A stretch of DNA of 34,616 nucleotides from positions 1 through 34,616 of the forward strand of contig JAEYTL010000050.1 in NCBI GenBank assembly GCA_023434025.1, written 5' to 3'. Positions within the stretch are counted from its first letter, which is position 1. Each line of letters opens with the position of its first letter. This DNA is from Bacteroidota bacterium. GTDB taxonomy: Bacteria; Bacteroidota; Bacteroidia; Flavobacteriales; Flavobacteriaceae. Below are positions 15,808-24,731 of this stretch, in pieces. The notes beneath the pieces are model-generated. The model worked only from the letters and a program-made list of their open reading frames with translations, was not told where the DNA came from and did not search any database. The position numbers were made by a program, and so were the translations under genes.

Positions 15808-18615
15808 TTATTCTTCCGGCATCAACATGGCAATCACTTTGTCTTTCGACAAATATTTTTTGGCCACAGCCTGAATATCTTTTGCGGTTACCGCATCGAT
15901 TTTTTGCTCCACCTGTAAAATTTCATCCGCGGGAACACCGTATGTAAAGGAACGAGTTAAATAAGACATCCAGTAATTATTTTGTTTGATCTTTTCCTTG
16001 TAGTCTAATTTTTCAGCTTCCTTGAATTTTTTCACATCCTTTTCTTCCGGCCCGTTTTCAATGATTTTATTCAGTTCTCTTAACGCCGACTGTGTCAATG
16101 TTTCCGCATTTTCCGGTCCGCAAGGGAAATTGATCGTAAAATTATAACTTCCGTTGGGCACTTTATTCATACTTCCTCTGGCACTGGCTCCGTAAACCCC
16201 GCTTTCGTTTTCACGGAGTTCTTCAATCAGCTTGATGGACAATACTTCTCCGGCCGCCCGTAAAGCCAGGGCTTCTTTGGCATCGTATTCGCAATCACCG
16301 TAAAACATGATGTTAACGGTACTTTTAGGATCTTTTCCTTTTTTAACTACTTTTTTCAAATCGCCTTTCAGCATTCTGTAACCTAAATCAACGGCTTTTT
16401 CTTTGGTGTCATTAGCCGGTAATGATGCTAAATACAAGCTGGCAAATTCTTCCAGTTTTTGCTCGTCAATGTTGCCTACAAAGTAGAAATGGAAATCAGC
16501 GGCATTGGCAAAACGCTCTTTGTATTTTTGATAGGCTAATTCATAATCGGTCTTTTCCCAGGCAGCATCGTCCGGCAGAATCCCTTTAAAACGGGGGTTG
16601 CCTTCATTTAAATACGTATATAATTCATTCTGAAAATGCATGGCAGGCATGGCTTTCATGTTGGCCATAAAACCGTTTTGCTTGATCTTGTAGCTTTCAA
16701 AAGCTTCTTTATCCAGATTCAGATCGGTAAAATACGCATAAACCGTCTGGAAGAGATACTCCAGGTCCTTCGGGGTAGCCGATCCGCGTAAACCTTCCTG
16801 AATTCCGACCACATACGGATTTACACGGGCAATTTTACCGGTCATGAACTTGTTTATGTCGTTTAATTTCATGCCGGAAAAGCCGGCTTCCGTTAGACCA
16901 TTCATCGCCCATTGCACTTTTTCAAATTCCTGGTTGTTAATGAGATTTGAACCACCGAAACTCAGGGCTTCAAAAACAATTTCGTCATTTTTAAAATCGG
17001 TTTTTTTATAGGTTACCTTCGCTCCGTTAGACAAGGTTAAGGTTGTTGTTCCGATTTTATCGTTTTTTTCCTTTTTGGCCACTGATCCTTTTGTCACCGG
17101 ATTACGCAATAAACTTTCTGCCACCGCTTCATCAACATAAGCCGTGATAGCGTTTTTATCAATCTTGATGGAATTAAGAACTTCCTGTTCCGTTGGCTTA
17201 ACCATTCCTTCTTTTTCCGGTCCGGTTAAAATAATCACCCGGTTATCTTCCTTGATATAACCGTTGATCAGTTTATTGGTCTCTTCTACCGTGATGGTCG
17301 GCAAAAGTTTCTGCATGGCGGTAAAAGTCCATTCAATGCCCGGCATTGGTTCTTTTTCAAGAAAATTGCTCTGGCAGGCCCACACATAATTTTCAGATTC
17401 GGTTTTGTCTCTTTCGTTATATTGCTGTTCAATCTGTGCCAGAAATTCGGTTTTGGCTCTTTCCAGTTCCCCAGCCGTAAAGCCAAACGCTTTTACTCTC
17501 TCGTTTTCTTCAACCAGAATTCTCAAAGCATCCAATTGCTTGTCCTGCGGAACCATGGCAAATGACTGAAAGGCTTTTTTGGTCTTGGCATAAGTTCCTC
17601 CGTAATAAGAATAACCATACGTAAAAGGAGGGTTTGGTGAATTACGCTTTTCCTCTAAACGGTTGTTGAGCATTGTTGCGAATAATCCGATGGCCAGCTC
17701 ATCCCGCATATCGCCAATCGTTTTCACCACTTTGGGCTCTTCATAATCTTTATATAACAGCTGAACACGGGTAAAAGCCGCTTCCGGATCACTCTCTACC
17801 GCCACAAATGTTTCCTTGTGGTTAGGCACATCGTATTTGGTTCTCGGACGTTCTTTTTTAGGATTCTTATACGATGAAAAATGGGCGATGATTTTTTTCT
17901 CCATTTCCGCCACATCAATATCGCCCACCACAATTACACTCATCAGGTTAGGACGATACCAGTCTTTATAGAAACTGACCACCTTGTCATAGGTAAAGTT
18001 TTCCAGAATCTCTTTCTGACCAATCGGTAACCGCTTGGCATAATGTGAATTATACATCATTTTGGGCATAAAACGCCCCATCATTCTTTTATCTGCTCCT
18101 AAACCGATGCGGTATTCTTCCAGCACGACCCCTCTTTCTTTGTCAATTTCTTCCGGGGTCAGCGTGGTGTTAAAAGCCCAGTCTTCCAAAATCTGGAATC
18201 CTTTTTCTAATTTTTCGGCATCATCAGAGGGAATCGGTAAAAAATAAACCGTTTCATCAAAACTGGTATAAGCATTCAAATGCTGCCCGAATTTTACACC
18301 AATACTCTGTAAATAGTCAACCAGGGCGTTCTTGGGAAAGTTTTTTGTTCCGTTAAAACACATGTGCTCCATGAAGTGAGCCAATCCCTGCTGGTCATCG
18401 TTTTCAAGAATAGAACCTGCATTGATCACAAGTCTCAGATCAACTTTGTTTTCCGGCTTTGCATTCTTTTTGATGTAATACGTCAGACCGTTTTTTAATT
18501 TTCCGGTCTTTACCGAAGGATCCATCGGTATCGGACTGTTGAGTTTTAGTTCCTGAGCAAATACCAGCGAGGGCAATGCTAACAAAAACAAGCATAGTTT
18601 GTTTAGTTTTTTCAT
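15808..18615 (-). CDS. M16 family zinc metallopeptidase (insulinase/pitrilysin type)
   Basis: The 935-residue protein begins with a signal peptide (MKKLNKLCLFLLALPSLVFA), so it acts outside the cytoplasm. The inverted zinc motif HxxEH is HFMEH at 80-84, with Glu83 as catalytic base. Glu160 in DKERGVVLEEYR is 76 residues later, the usual third ligand. The protein has two tandem M16 halves; the second, from about 540, lacks the zinc motif, as in pitrilysin-like proteases, and helps form the chamber that admits unfolded peptides. The gene follows apbE on the same strand after a 92-base gap, with no obvious functional link. Confidence 0.95.
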   Translation of the reverse strand: MKKLNKLCLFLLALPSLVFAQELKLNSPIPMDPSVKTGKLKNGLTYYIKKNAKPENKVDLRLVINAGSILENDDQQGLAHFMEHMCFNGTKNFPKNALVDYLQSIGVKFGQHLNAYTSFDETVYFLPIPSDDAEKLEKGFQILEDWAFNTTLTPEEIDKERGVVLEEYRIGLGADKRMMGRFMPKMMYNSHYAKRLPIGQKEILENFTYDKVVSFYKDWYRPNLMSVIVVGDIDVAEMEKKIIAHFSSYKNPKKERPRTKYDVPNHKETFVAVESDPEAAFTRVQLLYKDYEEPKVVKTIGDMRDELAIGLFATMLNNRLEEKRNSPNPPFTYGYSYYGGTYAKTKKAFQSFAMVPQDKQLDALRILVEENERVKAFGFTAGELERAKTEFLAQIEQQYNERDKTESENYVWACQSNFLEKEPMPGIEWTFTAMQKLLPTITVEETNKLINGYIKEDNRVIILTGPEKEGMVKPTEQEVLNSIKIDKNAITAYVDEAVAESLLRNPVTKGSVAKKEKNDKIGTTTLTLSNGAKVTYKKTDFKNDEIVFEALSFGGSNLINNQEFEKVQWAMNGLTEAGFSGMKLNDINKFMTGKIARVNPYVVGIQEGLRGSATPKDLEYLFQTVYAYFTDLNLDKEAFESYKIKQNGFMANMKAMPAMHFQNELYTYLNEGNPRFKGILPDDAAWEKTDYELAYQKYKERFANAADFHFYFVGNIDEQKLEEFASLYLASLPANDTKEKAVDLGYRMLKGDLKKVVKKGKDPKSTVNIMFYGDCEYDAKEALALRAAGEVLSIKLIEELRENESGVYGASARGSMNKVPNGSYNFTINFPCGPENAETLTQSALRELNKIIENGPEEKDVKKFKEAEKLDYKEKIKQNNYWMSYLTRSFTYGVPADEILQVEQKIDAVTAKDIQAVAKKYLSKDKVIAMLMPEE

Positions 18616-18707
18616 AAAAAATGGTTAATGGTTTGTAAATCTAGAGGTATAACTCCAAATGTTAAAACTTATTATATTTTCTTTAACGAAAAAACCTACT
18701 TTTAGAA

Positions 18708-19727
18708 TCATTCTAAAATAAGTGACTGAAAATTAGCGGTTTTGAACTGTTTAACCTGATGTTGCTCATCAGTATAAATCAGTAAAACGTATAAATCCTT
18801 CCGTCGCTGAAGTAATTTTTGAATACTTTCGATATCCATAACCATAAAAGCGGTGGCATACCCATCGGCTTCTATACATTTGGGAGCTAAAACCGTCGCA
18901 CTCAGCATCGCACTCTTTTGTGGCAAACCCGTTTTAGGGTTAATGATATGAACATATTTTTGACCGGTCAGGCTGTCTGTTTTTACCTTACGGTAATTTC
19001 CGGAAGTTGCCATCCCCAGGTCTTCCAGCTTAATCTTGGCAATCAAGGTGCGTTCACCGGGCTTTTGCGTGGGATCGTCAATCCCGATGATCCAGTTTTT
19101 ATTTTCAATGGTATTAGTGCCGAAAGCAGAAATTTCACCCCCAATTTCAACGATTCCGTTTCGGATACCTTTTGACTTTAAAAAGTCAACCACAACATCA
19201 ACAGAATATCCCTGGGCAATGGCATTGAAATCAAAGTACGTTTCTTTAAACCGTTTTGTGACCGTTTTGTTCTGGTTCAGTTTTACTTTATCAAAACCTA
19301 CGAACCGGAGCAAACTGTCCACACCGGTCTGGTTCAGGTCTATTTTATCTTTCCTGGGGCCAAATCCGTAGGCATTTACCAGCACACCTATTGTGGGATC
19401 AAAAAGCCCGTTCGTTTCCCGGTAAATCGCCAGGGACGTATTAAAGGTTTCTATAAAAAAATCATCCACCACCAGAGTTGAATCTCCTTCATTTATCTTC
19501 GAGATTTTGGAATCCGGACGGTAAGTGGAAAGTGACCTGTCAAAAGTCAGCAAGAGGGAATCAATGCTCTGCTTGGAAACCACTTTTGCTTTGCTGATGT
19601 ATTTTAAAGTATAGGTACTTCCCTGGGCATCGCCCTGAATGACAAAAATGCTCTCTCTCCCTTCTTTTTGACAGGAAGCGGTTAATAATAGCAGAATAAA
19701 CAGGCTAACTAATTTCTTTAATTCCAT
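18708..19727 (-). CDS. apbE: FAD:protein FMN transferase (flavin transferase), lipoprotein
   Basis: The 339-residue enzyme attaches FMN from FAD to a Thr in target proteins, including NqrB and NqrC. The start is a lipoprotein signal (SLFILLLLTASCQK), so it is anchored outside the cytoplasmic membrane. ApbE landmarks are GDAQGSTYTLKY, the STYRPDSKISKIN loop, VEIGGEI, HIINPKTGLPQ and EADGYATAFMVM near the C terminus. I chose the ATG at 19727 because it begins directly with the signal peptide; an in-frame ATG at 19751 adds eight unrelated residues. It overlaps the preceding small gene by 23 bases, so the two are translationally coupled. It lies just downstream of nqrABCDEF, matching its role in maturing that complex. 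Confidence 0.95.
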   Translation of the reverse strand: MELKKLVSLFILLLLTASCQKEGRESIFVIQGDAQGSTYTLKYISKAKVVSKQSIDSLLLTFDRSLSTYRPDSKISKINEGDSTLVVDDFFIETFNTSLAIYRETNGLFDPTIGVLVNAYGFGPRKDKIDLNQTGVDSLLRFVGFDKVKLNQNKTVTKRFKETYFDFNAIAQGYSVDVVVDFLKSKGIRNGIVEIGGEISAFGTNTIENKNWIIGIDDPTQKPGERTLIAKIKLEDLGMATSGNYRKVKTDSLTGQKYVHIINPKTGLPQKSAMLSATVLAPKCIEADGYATAFMVMDIESIQKLLQRRKDLYVLLIYTDEQHQVKQFKTANFQSLILE

Positions 19728-20070
19728 TGTAATTGATGATGTAATCGTCACTTTTTAAAATTGGTTTATCAAAATCCGATGCATTGGCTATCCCCACCCC
19801 GGCATAAAGCACCTTTGCGTTTAGCTTTTGGGCATGCCTTTTAAAGGTTTCCATCCAAAGCACATCATAATCTTCCGGGTTTTCAGGATAACTATAAACG
19901 GTGACCAGCACAAAATGCAGCGTATTGGTAGGCTTATCAACACATACAAACTGCGGATGCCGTTTTAACTGGCTATTGACGGCGATAAACTCAAACCCTT
20001 GTTTTTCGAGTTCCTTGCCTACGTAATTCATCGCAATGTTATGAAGTTCCTGTTCTGATAAAGTTTCCAT
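19705..20070 (-). CDS. Small conserved-looking protein between nqrF and apbE
   Basis: The 121-residue soluble protein starts METLSEQELHNIAMNYVGKE and ends NYNGIKEIS. It has no signal peptide or membrane segment. I recall related short proteins next to nqrF in other Flavobacteriaceae, sometimes labelled as an NqrF subunit by position only; it has no ferredoxin, FAD or NADH motif. I chose the ATG at 20070 because a full promoter (TTG, 17 nt, TACTTTTG) ends only four bases upstream. A longer reading frame from 20169 would include that promoter and the terminator hairpin. Its overlap with apbE suggests it acts with flavin transfer or Na+-NQR assembly, which is an inference. Confidence 0.8.
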   Translation of the reverse strand: METLSEQELHNIAMNYVGKELEKQGFEFIAVNSQLKRHPQFVCVDKPTNTLHFVLVTVYSYPENPEDYDVLWMETFKRHAQKLNAKVLYAGVGIANASDFDKPILKSDDYIINYNGIKEIS

Positions 20071-20074
20071 ACTG

Positions 20075-20102
20075 CAAAAGTAAGCAGAAATAAGAAAAAC
20101 AA
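20075..20102 (-). promoter_or_regulatory. Promoter of the small gene and apbE
   Basis: On the minus strand TTG (20100-20102) is followed after 17 nt by TACTTTTG (20075-20082), a full match to the Bacteroidota TTG / TAnnTTTG layout. The start codon at 20070 is so close that the transcript may be leaderless. Confidence 0.65.
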
Positions 20103-20144
20103 CGCTTAATAACGTTAAAGAATCAGATCGTTCATTAAAGAAAG

Positions 20145-20210
20145 AAACCATTAAGAAATTAGGTTTCATTAAGTATTGCTGACTTAATTTCCTTAATTTC
20201 TTAATGGTTT
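20145..20210 (-). terminator. Terminator hairpin after nqrF
   Basis: Positions 20145-20161 pair perfectly with 20194-20210 over 17 bp. Inside lie a GG/CC continuation with one bulged base and a second 7-bp stem (20168-20174 with 20182-20188). The structure is 23 bases beyond the nqrF stop and probably ends the nqr transcript before the apbE promoter. Confidence 0.8.
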
Positions 20211-20232
20211 AAAAAAAACTTCTGTAAAAATA

Positions 20233-21528
20233 TTATCCTCCGAAGTCGTCGAATCTTATATTTTCAGGATCTAACCCAAAATCTTCTCCCATTTTCTGAA
20301 CGGCTTTGTTCATCATTGGCGGGCCACAGAAGTACAATTCAATATCTTCCGGGTTTTCGTGTTTAGACAAATAGTTATCAATCACCACATTGTGAATGAA
20401 TCCTACAAAACCGTCGCCTTCACCGTTTATGCCGTCTTTCACTTTCCAGTTATCTTCCGGTAACGGTTCAGAAAGGGCTAAATAAAACTTAAAGTTCGGG
20501 AAATCTTTCTCCAAAGCCCTGAAATGATCGGTATAGAACAGCTCACGTTTAGAACGTCCGCCATACCAATACGTTACTTTTCTTCCGGTTTTTACGGTTC
20601 TGAACAGGTGATACAAATGCGAACGCATCGGAGCCATTCCGGCACCACCGCCCACGTATAGCATTTCAGCTTCAGATTCGTTGATAAAAAACTCTCCGTA
20701 AGGACCGGATACGATAACCGGGTCACCGGCTTTTTTTGAAAAGATATACGAAGATGCAATCCCCGGATTGACTTTTGCCCAACCATTGATATTTCTGTCC
20801 CATGGCGGGGTAGCTACCCGTACATTCAACATGATTTTTCTGCCTTCTGCCGGGTAAGAGGCCATTGAATAGGCTCTTTCAACCAGTTCCGTATTTTTCA
20901 TCACCAAAGGCCAGAGATTAAACTTATCCCATTCTGCCTTAAATTTTTCCGGTTCTCCCGGATGTTCAACCGGATGTGCCGTAATATCGATATCGGAATA
21001 TTTTACTTCACATTTTGGTATTTCAATCTGAATATAACCTCCCGGCTCATAGTGCATATCGTCCGGTAATTCTACAATAAATTCTTTAATGAACGAAGCC
21101 ACGTTATAGTTTGAATAAACTTTGGCTTCAAATTTTTTGATCCCGAACACTTCTTCCGGTACCTCAATGACCATGTTGGCTTTTACTTTCACCTGGCATC
21201 CCAAACGCCATCCTTCGGCAAGTTCTCTCCGGCTGAAATGCGGCACCTCGGTTGGCAAAGCTTCACCACCGCCATCAAGCACCTTACATTTACACTGAAT
21301 ACAGGTTCCGCCACCACCACAGGCCGATGGTAAGAAGATTTTACTGTTTCCTAATGTGGAAAGAAGCGTGTTACCGGCATTGACTTCTATTTCGTTTTCG
21401 CCATTGATTTTTATTTTCACCAACCCGGATGAAACCAGCTTTGCCTTTGCAAACAAAAGTATTCCTACTAATAAAAGTAAAATAAATAAAAATACTATTA
21501 TGCTACTTATAATTGTTATAAAATCCAT
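20233..21528 (-). CDS. nqrF: Na+-translocating NADH-quinone reductase subunit F
   Basis: The 431-residue subunit is the NADH-oxidising entry point of Na+-NQR. It has one N-terminal membrane helix (about 5-28). A ferredoxin domain follows, with 2Fe-2S ligands Cys70, Cys76, Cys79 and Cys111 (CGGGGTCIQCKCKV). The FAD domain has the flavin motif RAYSMASYP at about 218. The NADH domain has YVGGGAGMAPMRSHL, a C-terminal CGPPMM motif and the final DDFGG. It starts 18 bases after nqrE and is the last gene of the operon. Confidence 0.98.
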   Translation of the reverse strand: MDFITIISSIIVFLFILLLLVGILLFAKAKLVSSGLVKIKINGENEIEVNAGNTLLSTLGNSKIFLPSACGGGGTCIQCKCKVLDGGGEALPTEVPHFSRRELAEGWRLGCQVKVKANMVIEVPEEVFGIKKFEAKVYSNYNVASFIKEFIVELPDDMHYEPGGYIQIEIPKCEVKYSDIDITAHPVEHPGEPEKFKAEWDKFNLWPLVMKNTELVERAYSMASYPAEGRKIMLNVRVATPPWDRNINGWAKVNPGIASSYIFSKKAGDPVIVSGPYGEFFINESEAEMLYVGGGAGMAPMRSHLYHLFRTVKTGRKVTYWYGGRSKRELFYTDHFRALEKDFPNFKFYLALSEPLPEDNWKVKDGINGEGDGFVGFIHNVVIDNYLSKHENPEDIELYFCGPPMMNKAVQKMGEDFGLDPENIRFDDFGG

Positions 21529-21546
21529 TACTTTATATTAATAAGT

Positions 21547-22164
21547 TTATAATTTAATTCCCATAAAACTCATAAAGGCTATTGCCATAAGTCCGGTCAG
21601 TATAAAAGTAATTCCTAATCCTCTCAGCGGAGCCGGAATATTTGAATACGCTATTTTTTCACGAATGGCCGCTATAGCCAGAATTGCCAGAAACCATCCA
21701 ACGCCCGAACCTACTCCATATACGACAGACTCTGTTACTGTTCCGAAATCTTTTTGCTGCATAAACAATGCTCCTCCCATGATAGCACAGTTCACGGCAA
21801 TAAGCGGAAGAAAAATTCCTAACGCACCATAAAGAGCAGGAGCAAATTTTTCTACGGCCATTTCAACCAATTGAACTATAGCCGCAATAACGGAAATAAA
21901 CATGATAAAACTTAAGAAACTTAAGTCTAAAGAAGCATAATCTTCTCCCAGCCATTTTAAAGCACCGGGCTTCAAAAGATAATTATCGAGTAAGTAATTG
22001 GCAGGAACTGTTACGGCCAATACAAAAATAACCGCCGCACCCAATCCTACTGCTGTTTTCACCGTTTTGGAAACCGCCAAATAGGAACACATTCCTAAAA
22101 AGTAGGCAAAAATCATATTTTCTATAAATATGCTTTTTACAAACAAATTTGCTAAATCTTGCAT
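21547..22164 (-). CDS. nqrE: Na+-translocating NADH-quinone reductase subunit E
   Basis: The 205-residue integral membrane subunit has six predicted helices. Cys26 (GMCSYLAVS) and Cys126 (AVNCAIMGG) match the conserved cysteines that, with those of NqrD, hold an iron centre inside the membrane. It passes electrons between NqrF and NqrC. It is 30 bases after nqrD and 18 before nqrF. Confidence 0.98.
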   Translation of the reverse strand: MQDLANLFVKSIFIENMIFAYFLGMCSYLAVSKTVKTAVGLGAAVIFVLAVTVPANYLLDNYLLKPGALKWLGEDYASLDLSFLSFIMFISVIAAIVQLVEMAVEKFAPALYGALGIFLPLIAVNCAIMGGALFMQQKDFGTVTESVVYGVGSGVGWFLAILAIAAIREKIAYSNIPAPLRGLGITFILTGLMAIAFMSFMGIKL

Positions 22165-22194
22165 TTTATCGTTTTTTAAACAGATTAATTAATA

Positions 22195-22842
22195 TTAATT
22201 TTTTTCAATCAAATTGCGGTTTTTGGAACGCTGAATCCAAATTACAATCCCTACAATTATCAAAGCCATGGGAGACAATAGCATCATACCATTATTTACA
22301 TACCCCATTTCGTATAACGAATCCGGAATTACCTGATAACCGAGCAATTTACCGGAACCGAAAAGTTCTCTGAAAAAGGCCACGATTAAAAGCAACAGAC
22401 CATATCCGGCTCCGTTTCCGATTCCGTCCAATAAAGAAGGCCAGGGTTTGTTACCCAACGCAAAAGCCTCCAAACGTCCCATTACGATACAGTTTGTAAT
22501 GATTAACCCCACAAAAACGGATAGTTGCTTACTGACATCATACGAGTAAGCTTTAAGTATCTGATCAATGAGCCCCACTAAGGCAGAAACAACCACCAAT
22601 TGCACAATAATCCGGATGCTGTTCGGAATGAGATTTCTGATTAAGGAGATAACCACATTACTCATTGTGATTACTGCAATAACAGATATTGCCATAACTA
22701 TAGACGGCTTTAACTGAACGGTAATCGCTAAAGCGGAACATATCCCTAAAACCTGAACGGTTACGGGGTTACTTTCGTTTAACGGGTCTATTAATAATTT
22801 TGTATTTTTCTTTGAGAACAAAGCTTCTTTTTCTGTTGACAT
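22195..22842 (-). CDS. nqrD: Na+-translocating NADH-quinone reductase subunit D
   Basis: The 215-residue membrane subunit is homologous to NqrE with inverted topology. Cys35 (LGICSALAI) and Cys118 (IITNCIVMG) complete the intramembrane iron site. I chose the ATG at 22842 (MSTEKEALFS), four bases after the nqrC stop. An in-frame ATG at 22905 would overlap nqrC by 59 bases and add a soluble tail not seen in the family. Confidence 0.96.
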   Translation of the reverse strand: MSTEKEALFSKKNTKLLIDPLNESNPVTVQVLGICSALAITVQLKPSIVMAISVIAVITMSNVVISLIRNLIPNSIRIIVQLVVVSALVGLIDQILKAYSYDVSKQLSVFVGLIITNCIVMGRLEAFALGNKPWPSLLDGIGNGAGYGLLLLIVAFFRELFGSGKLLGYQVIPDSLYEMGYVNNGMMLLSPMALIIVGIVIWIQRSKNRNLIEKN

Positions 22843-22846
22843 AGCT

Positions 22847-23563
22847 TTAGTTTTTTGATTTTTTACTTGAGAAATAGTTGTCATAGTGTGATAATCGTTC
22901 CACAATCATATTCGTCACACCATCACCCGTAATGGTAGCTCCCGAAATAGCATCAACTTTATTATCGTCCTTGTCTGTCGAATTGTTATTGTTTTTCTGA
23001 ACAGTAACCCCGACTAATTTATTCTCAGAATTATATATTTTTTCGCCAACAAACCTCTCTTTAAACCAGGATTGTGTGATTTCTGCCCCTAAACCAGGTG
23101 TTTCACCGGCATGATCCAACGAAATACCCTTCACGGTATTAAAATCGTCTTTAATCGAAATATAACCCCATATAGCGTTCCAAAGACCCGCTCCGCGTAA
23201 CGGCACGATGTAGAATTTTTCATTGTTCAATTCTGCAACAAACAACGGAAAATTTTGCTCAGCTACCGGCTTTTTCATTTCTGATTTAATATCTATGTCA
23301 AACGCCTTAACCCCCTCATTAACAGAACCATCAGATTTAATCACGATCTGCTCTTTAATTACCTCATCAAATTTGGCCTGAGCCTCTTCACGGCTGATAC
23401 CTTCAACCCCAACTGTAGAAAGAATATTCTGCATTTTTTCGTTTCGGATATTCAGACTCTGAATCGGTTGAAGCGATGTGGCAGCAACCGAAAGTAATAC
23501 ACCAACAATGACAATTAATGTTATTGTAAAAATCAATGTATATTTATTACTATTTTTATCCAT
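22847..23563 (-). CDS. nqrC: Na+-translocating NADH-quinone reductase subunit C
   Basis: The 238-residue subunit has one N-terminal helix (about 9-30) and an extracytoplasmic FMN-binding domain. The flavinylation motif DAISGATITG at 204-213 places covalent FMN on Thr210, the site modified by ApbE, which is encoded downstream. The loop NNNNSTDKDDN before it is Asn/Asp rich. It begins two bases after the nqrB stop. Confidence 0.97.
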   Translation of the reverse strand: MDKNSNKYTLIFTITLIVIVGVLLSVAATSLQPIQSLNIRNEKMQNILSTVGVEGISREEAQAKFDEVIKEQIVIKSDGSVNEGVKAFDIDIKSEMKKPVAEQNFPLFVAELNNEKFYIVPLRGAGLWNAIWGYISIKDDFNTVKGISLDHAGETPGLGAEITQSWFKERFVGEKIYNSENKLVGVTVQKNNNNSTDKDDNKVDAISGATITGDGVTNMIVERLSHYDNYFSSKKSKN

Positions 23564-23565
23564 GG

Positions 23566-24720
23566 TTAAGCTGTTTTTAATTGTTTGGCAACTCTTTTCT
23601 TTCTTCTTTTGATATTTCCTTCCACCACATAATGGTCAATAGTCGGGGCAAAAACGTTTAACAGCAATATTGCCATCATTACGCCTTCCGGATAGGCCGG
23701 GTTAAACACCCTGATCAGAATGCTGAACAACCCGATTAAAAATCCATAAATCCATTTCCCTTTGTTGGTTTGTGCCCCTGAAACAGGATCAGTTGCCATA
23801 AAAACAATACCAAACGCCAGACCTCCTACAATAAGGTGATTATACCATTCAAAATTCATCAGAGCACTTGCTCCCCATAAATTAAACAGAAACGCTGTAA
23901 AAGCCGCACCTAAAAATCCGCTCACAATAATTCGCCAGCTGGCCACTCCGGTTACAACTAAAATAGCTGCACCAACCAGAATCCACAACGTTGACATTTC
24001 TGCTACAGATCCCGGAATATATCCGTTAAACATTTCCGCAGAACTGTAAGCCACCTCTTTTCCGGCAGCTAATTCTCCTAAAATGGTTTCTCCTGAAATA
24101 GCGTCTGTAGTGGTTGCATCTGAAACCCACACCTTATCACCTGACATAAATGTAGGGTAAGCAAAAAAAGCAAATGCTCTGGCTGTTAAAGCAGGATTCA
24201 AAACATTCATCCCGGTTCCTCCAAAAGCTTCTTTACCTATTATCACGGCAAATGCTACCGATACAGCCAACATCCACAAGGGCAAATCGACAGGCATAAT
24301 CATCGGAATCAACAAACCGGTCACCAGATAACCTTCATTTACTTCATGACCCCGGGCGATGGCAAAATAAAATTCGATCCCCAGACCCACACCATAAGAA
24401 ACGGCAATCATCGGAAGCACTTTCCACAAACCGTGCATAAAGGCATCCATGAACGGAACAACTTCCTGCACCTGCGACAAATTCTGGTAACCTGCATTCC
24501 AGATACCAAAAACCAGAGCCGGAAGCAAGGCCAAGACCACGGTGATCATGGTTCGCTTTAAATCAACGGCATCCCGGATATGAGCTCCATGTTTTGTGGT
24601 GTGATTAGGCACATATAAAAAAGTGTCCAGTGCATTCACTGCCGGAGCGAATTTTTCAAACTTCTCACCTTTACCAAAAGGTTTTTTAATTTGATCTATT
24701 TTATCTCTTAAAAACTTCAT
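23566..24720 (-). CDS. nqrB: Na+-translocating NADH-quinone reductase subunit B
   Basis: The 384-residue polytopic membrane subunit carries a covalent FMN and forms part of the Na+ path. Helices are visible near 57-75, 100-120, 130-165 and through the C-terminal half. The GKEAFGGTGMNVLNPALTARAF region is typical of the family. The expected flavinylation motif reads DAISGETIL at 206-214, with Glu211 before the acceptor Thr212, where SGAT is usual. The gene begins 11 bases after nqrA. Confidence 0.97.
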   Translation of the reverse strand: MKFLRDKIDQIKKPFGKGEKFEKFAPAVNALDTFLYVPNHTTKHGAHIRDAVDLKRTMITVVLALLPALVFGIWNAGYQNLSQVQEVVPFMDAFMHGLWKVLPMIAVSYGVGLGIEFYFAIARGHEVNEGYLVTGLLIPMIMPVDLPLWMLAVSVAFAVIIGKEAFGGTGMNVLNPALTARAFAFFAYPTFMSGDKVWVSDATTTDAISGETILGELAAGKEVAYSSAEMFNGYIPGSVAEMSTLWILVGAAILVVTGVASWRIIVSGFLGAAFTAFLFNLWGASALMNFEWYNHLIVGGLAFGIVFMATDPVSGAQTNKGKWIYGFLIGLFSILIRVFNPAYPEGVMMAILLLNVFAPTIDHYVVEGNIKRRKKRVAKQLKTA

Positions 24721-24731
24721 AGCTGTATTTT

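Noticed and set aside
18700..18718. Palindrome TTTTAGAAT-C-ATTCTAAAA as the apbE terminator
   Set aside because: It overlaps the apbE stop codon, is all weak pairs apart from the two G-C pairs, has a one-base loop and no T-run, so a terminator role is not supported.
22843..22905. Longer NqrD from an upstream ATG
   Set aside because: It overlaps nqrC by 59 bases and adds residues absent from the family; the ATG at 22842 is four bases after the nqrC stop.
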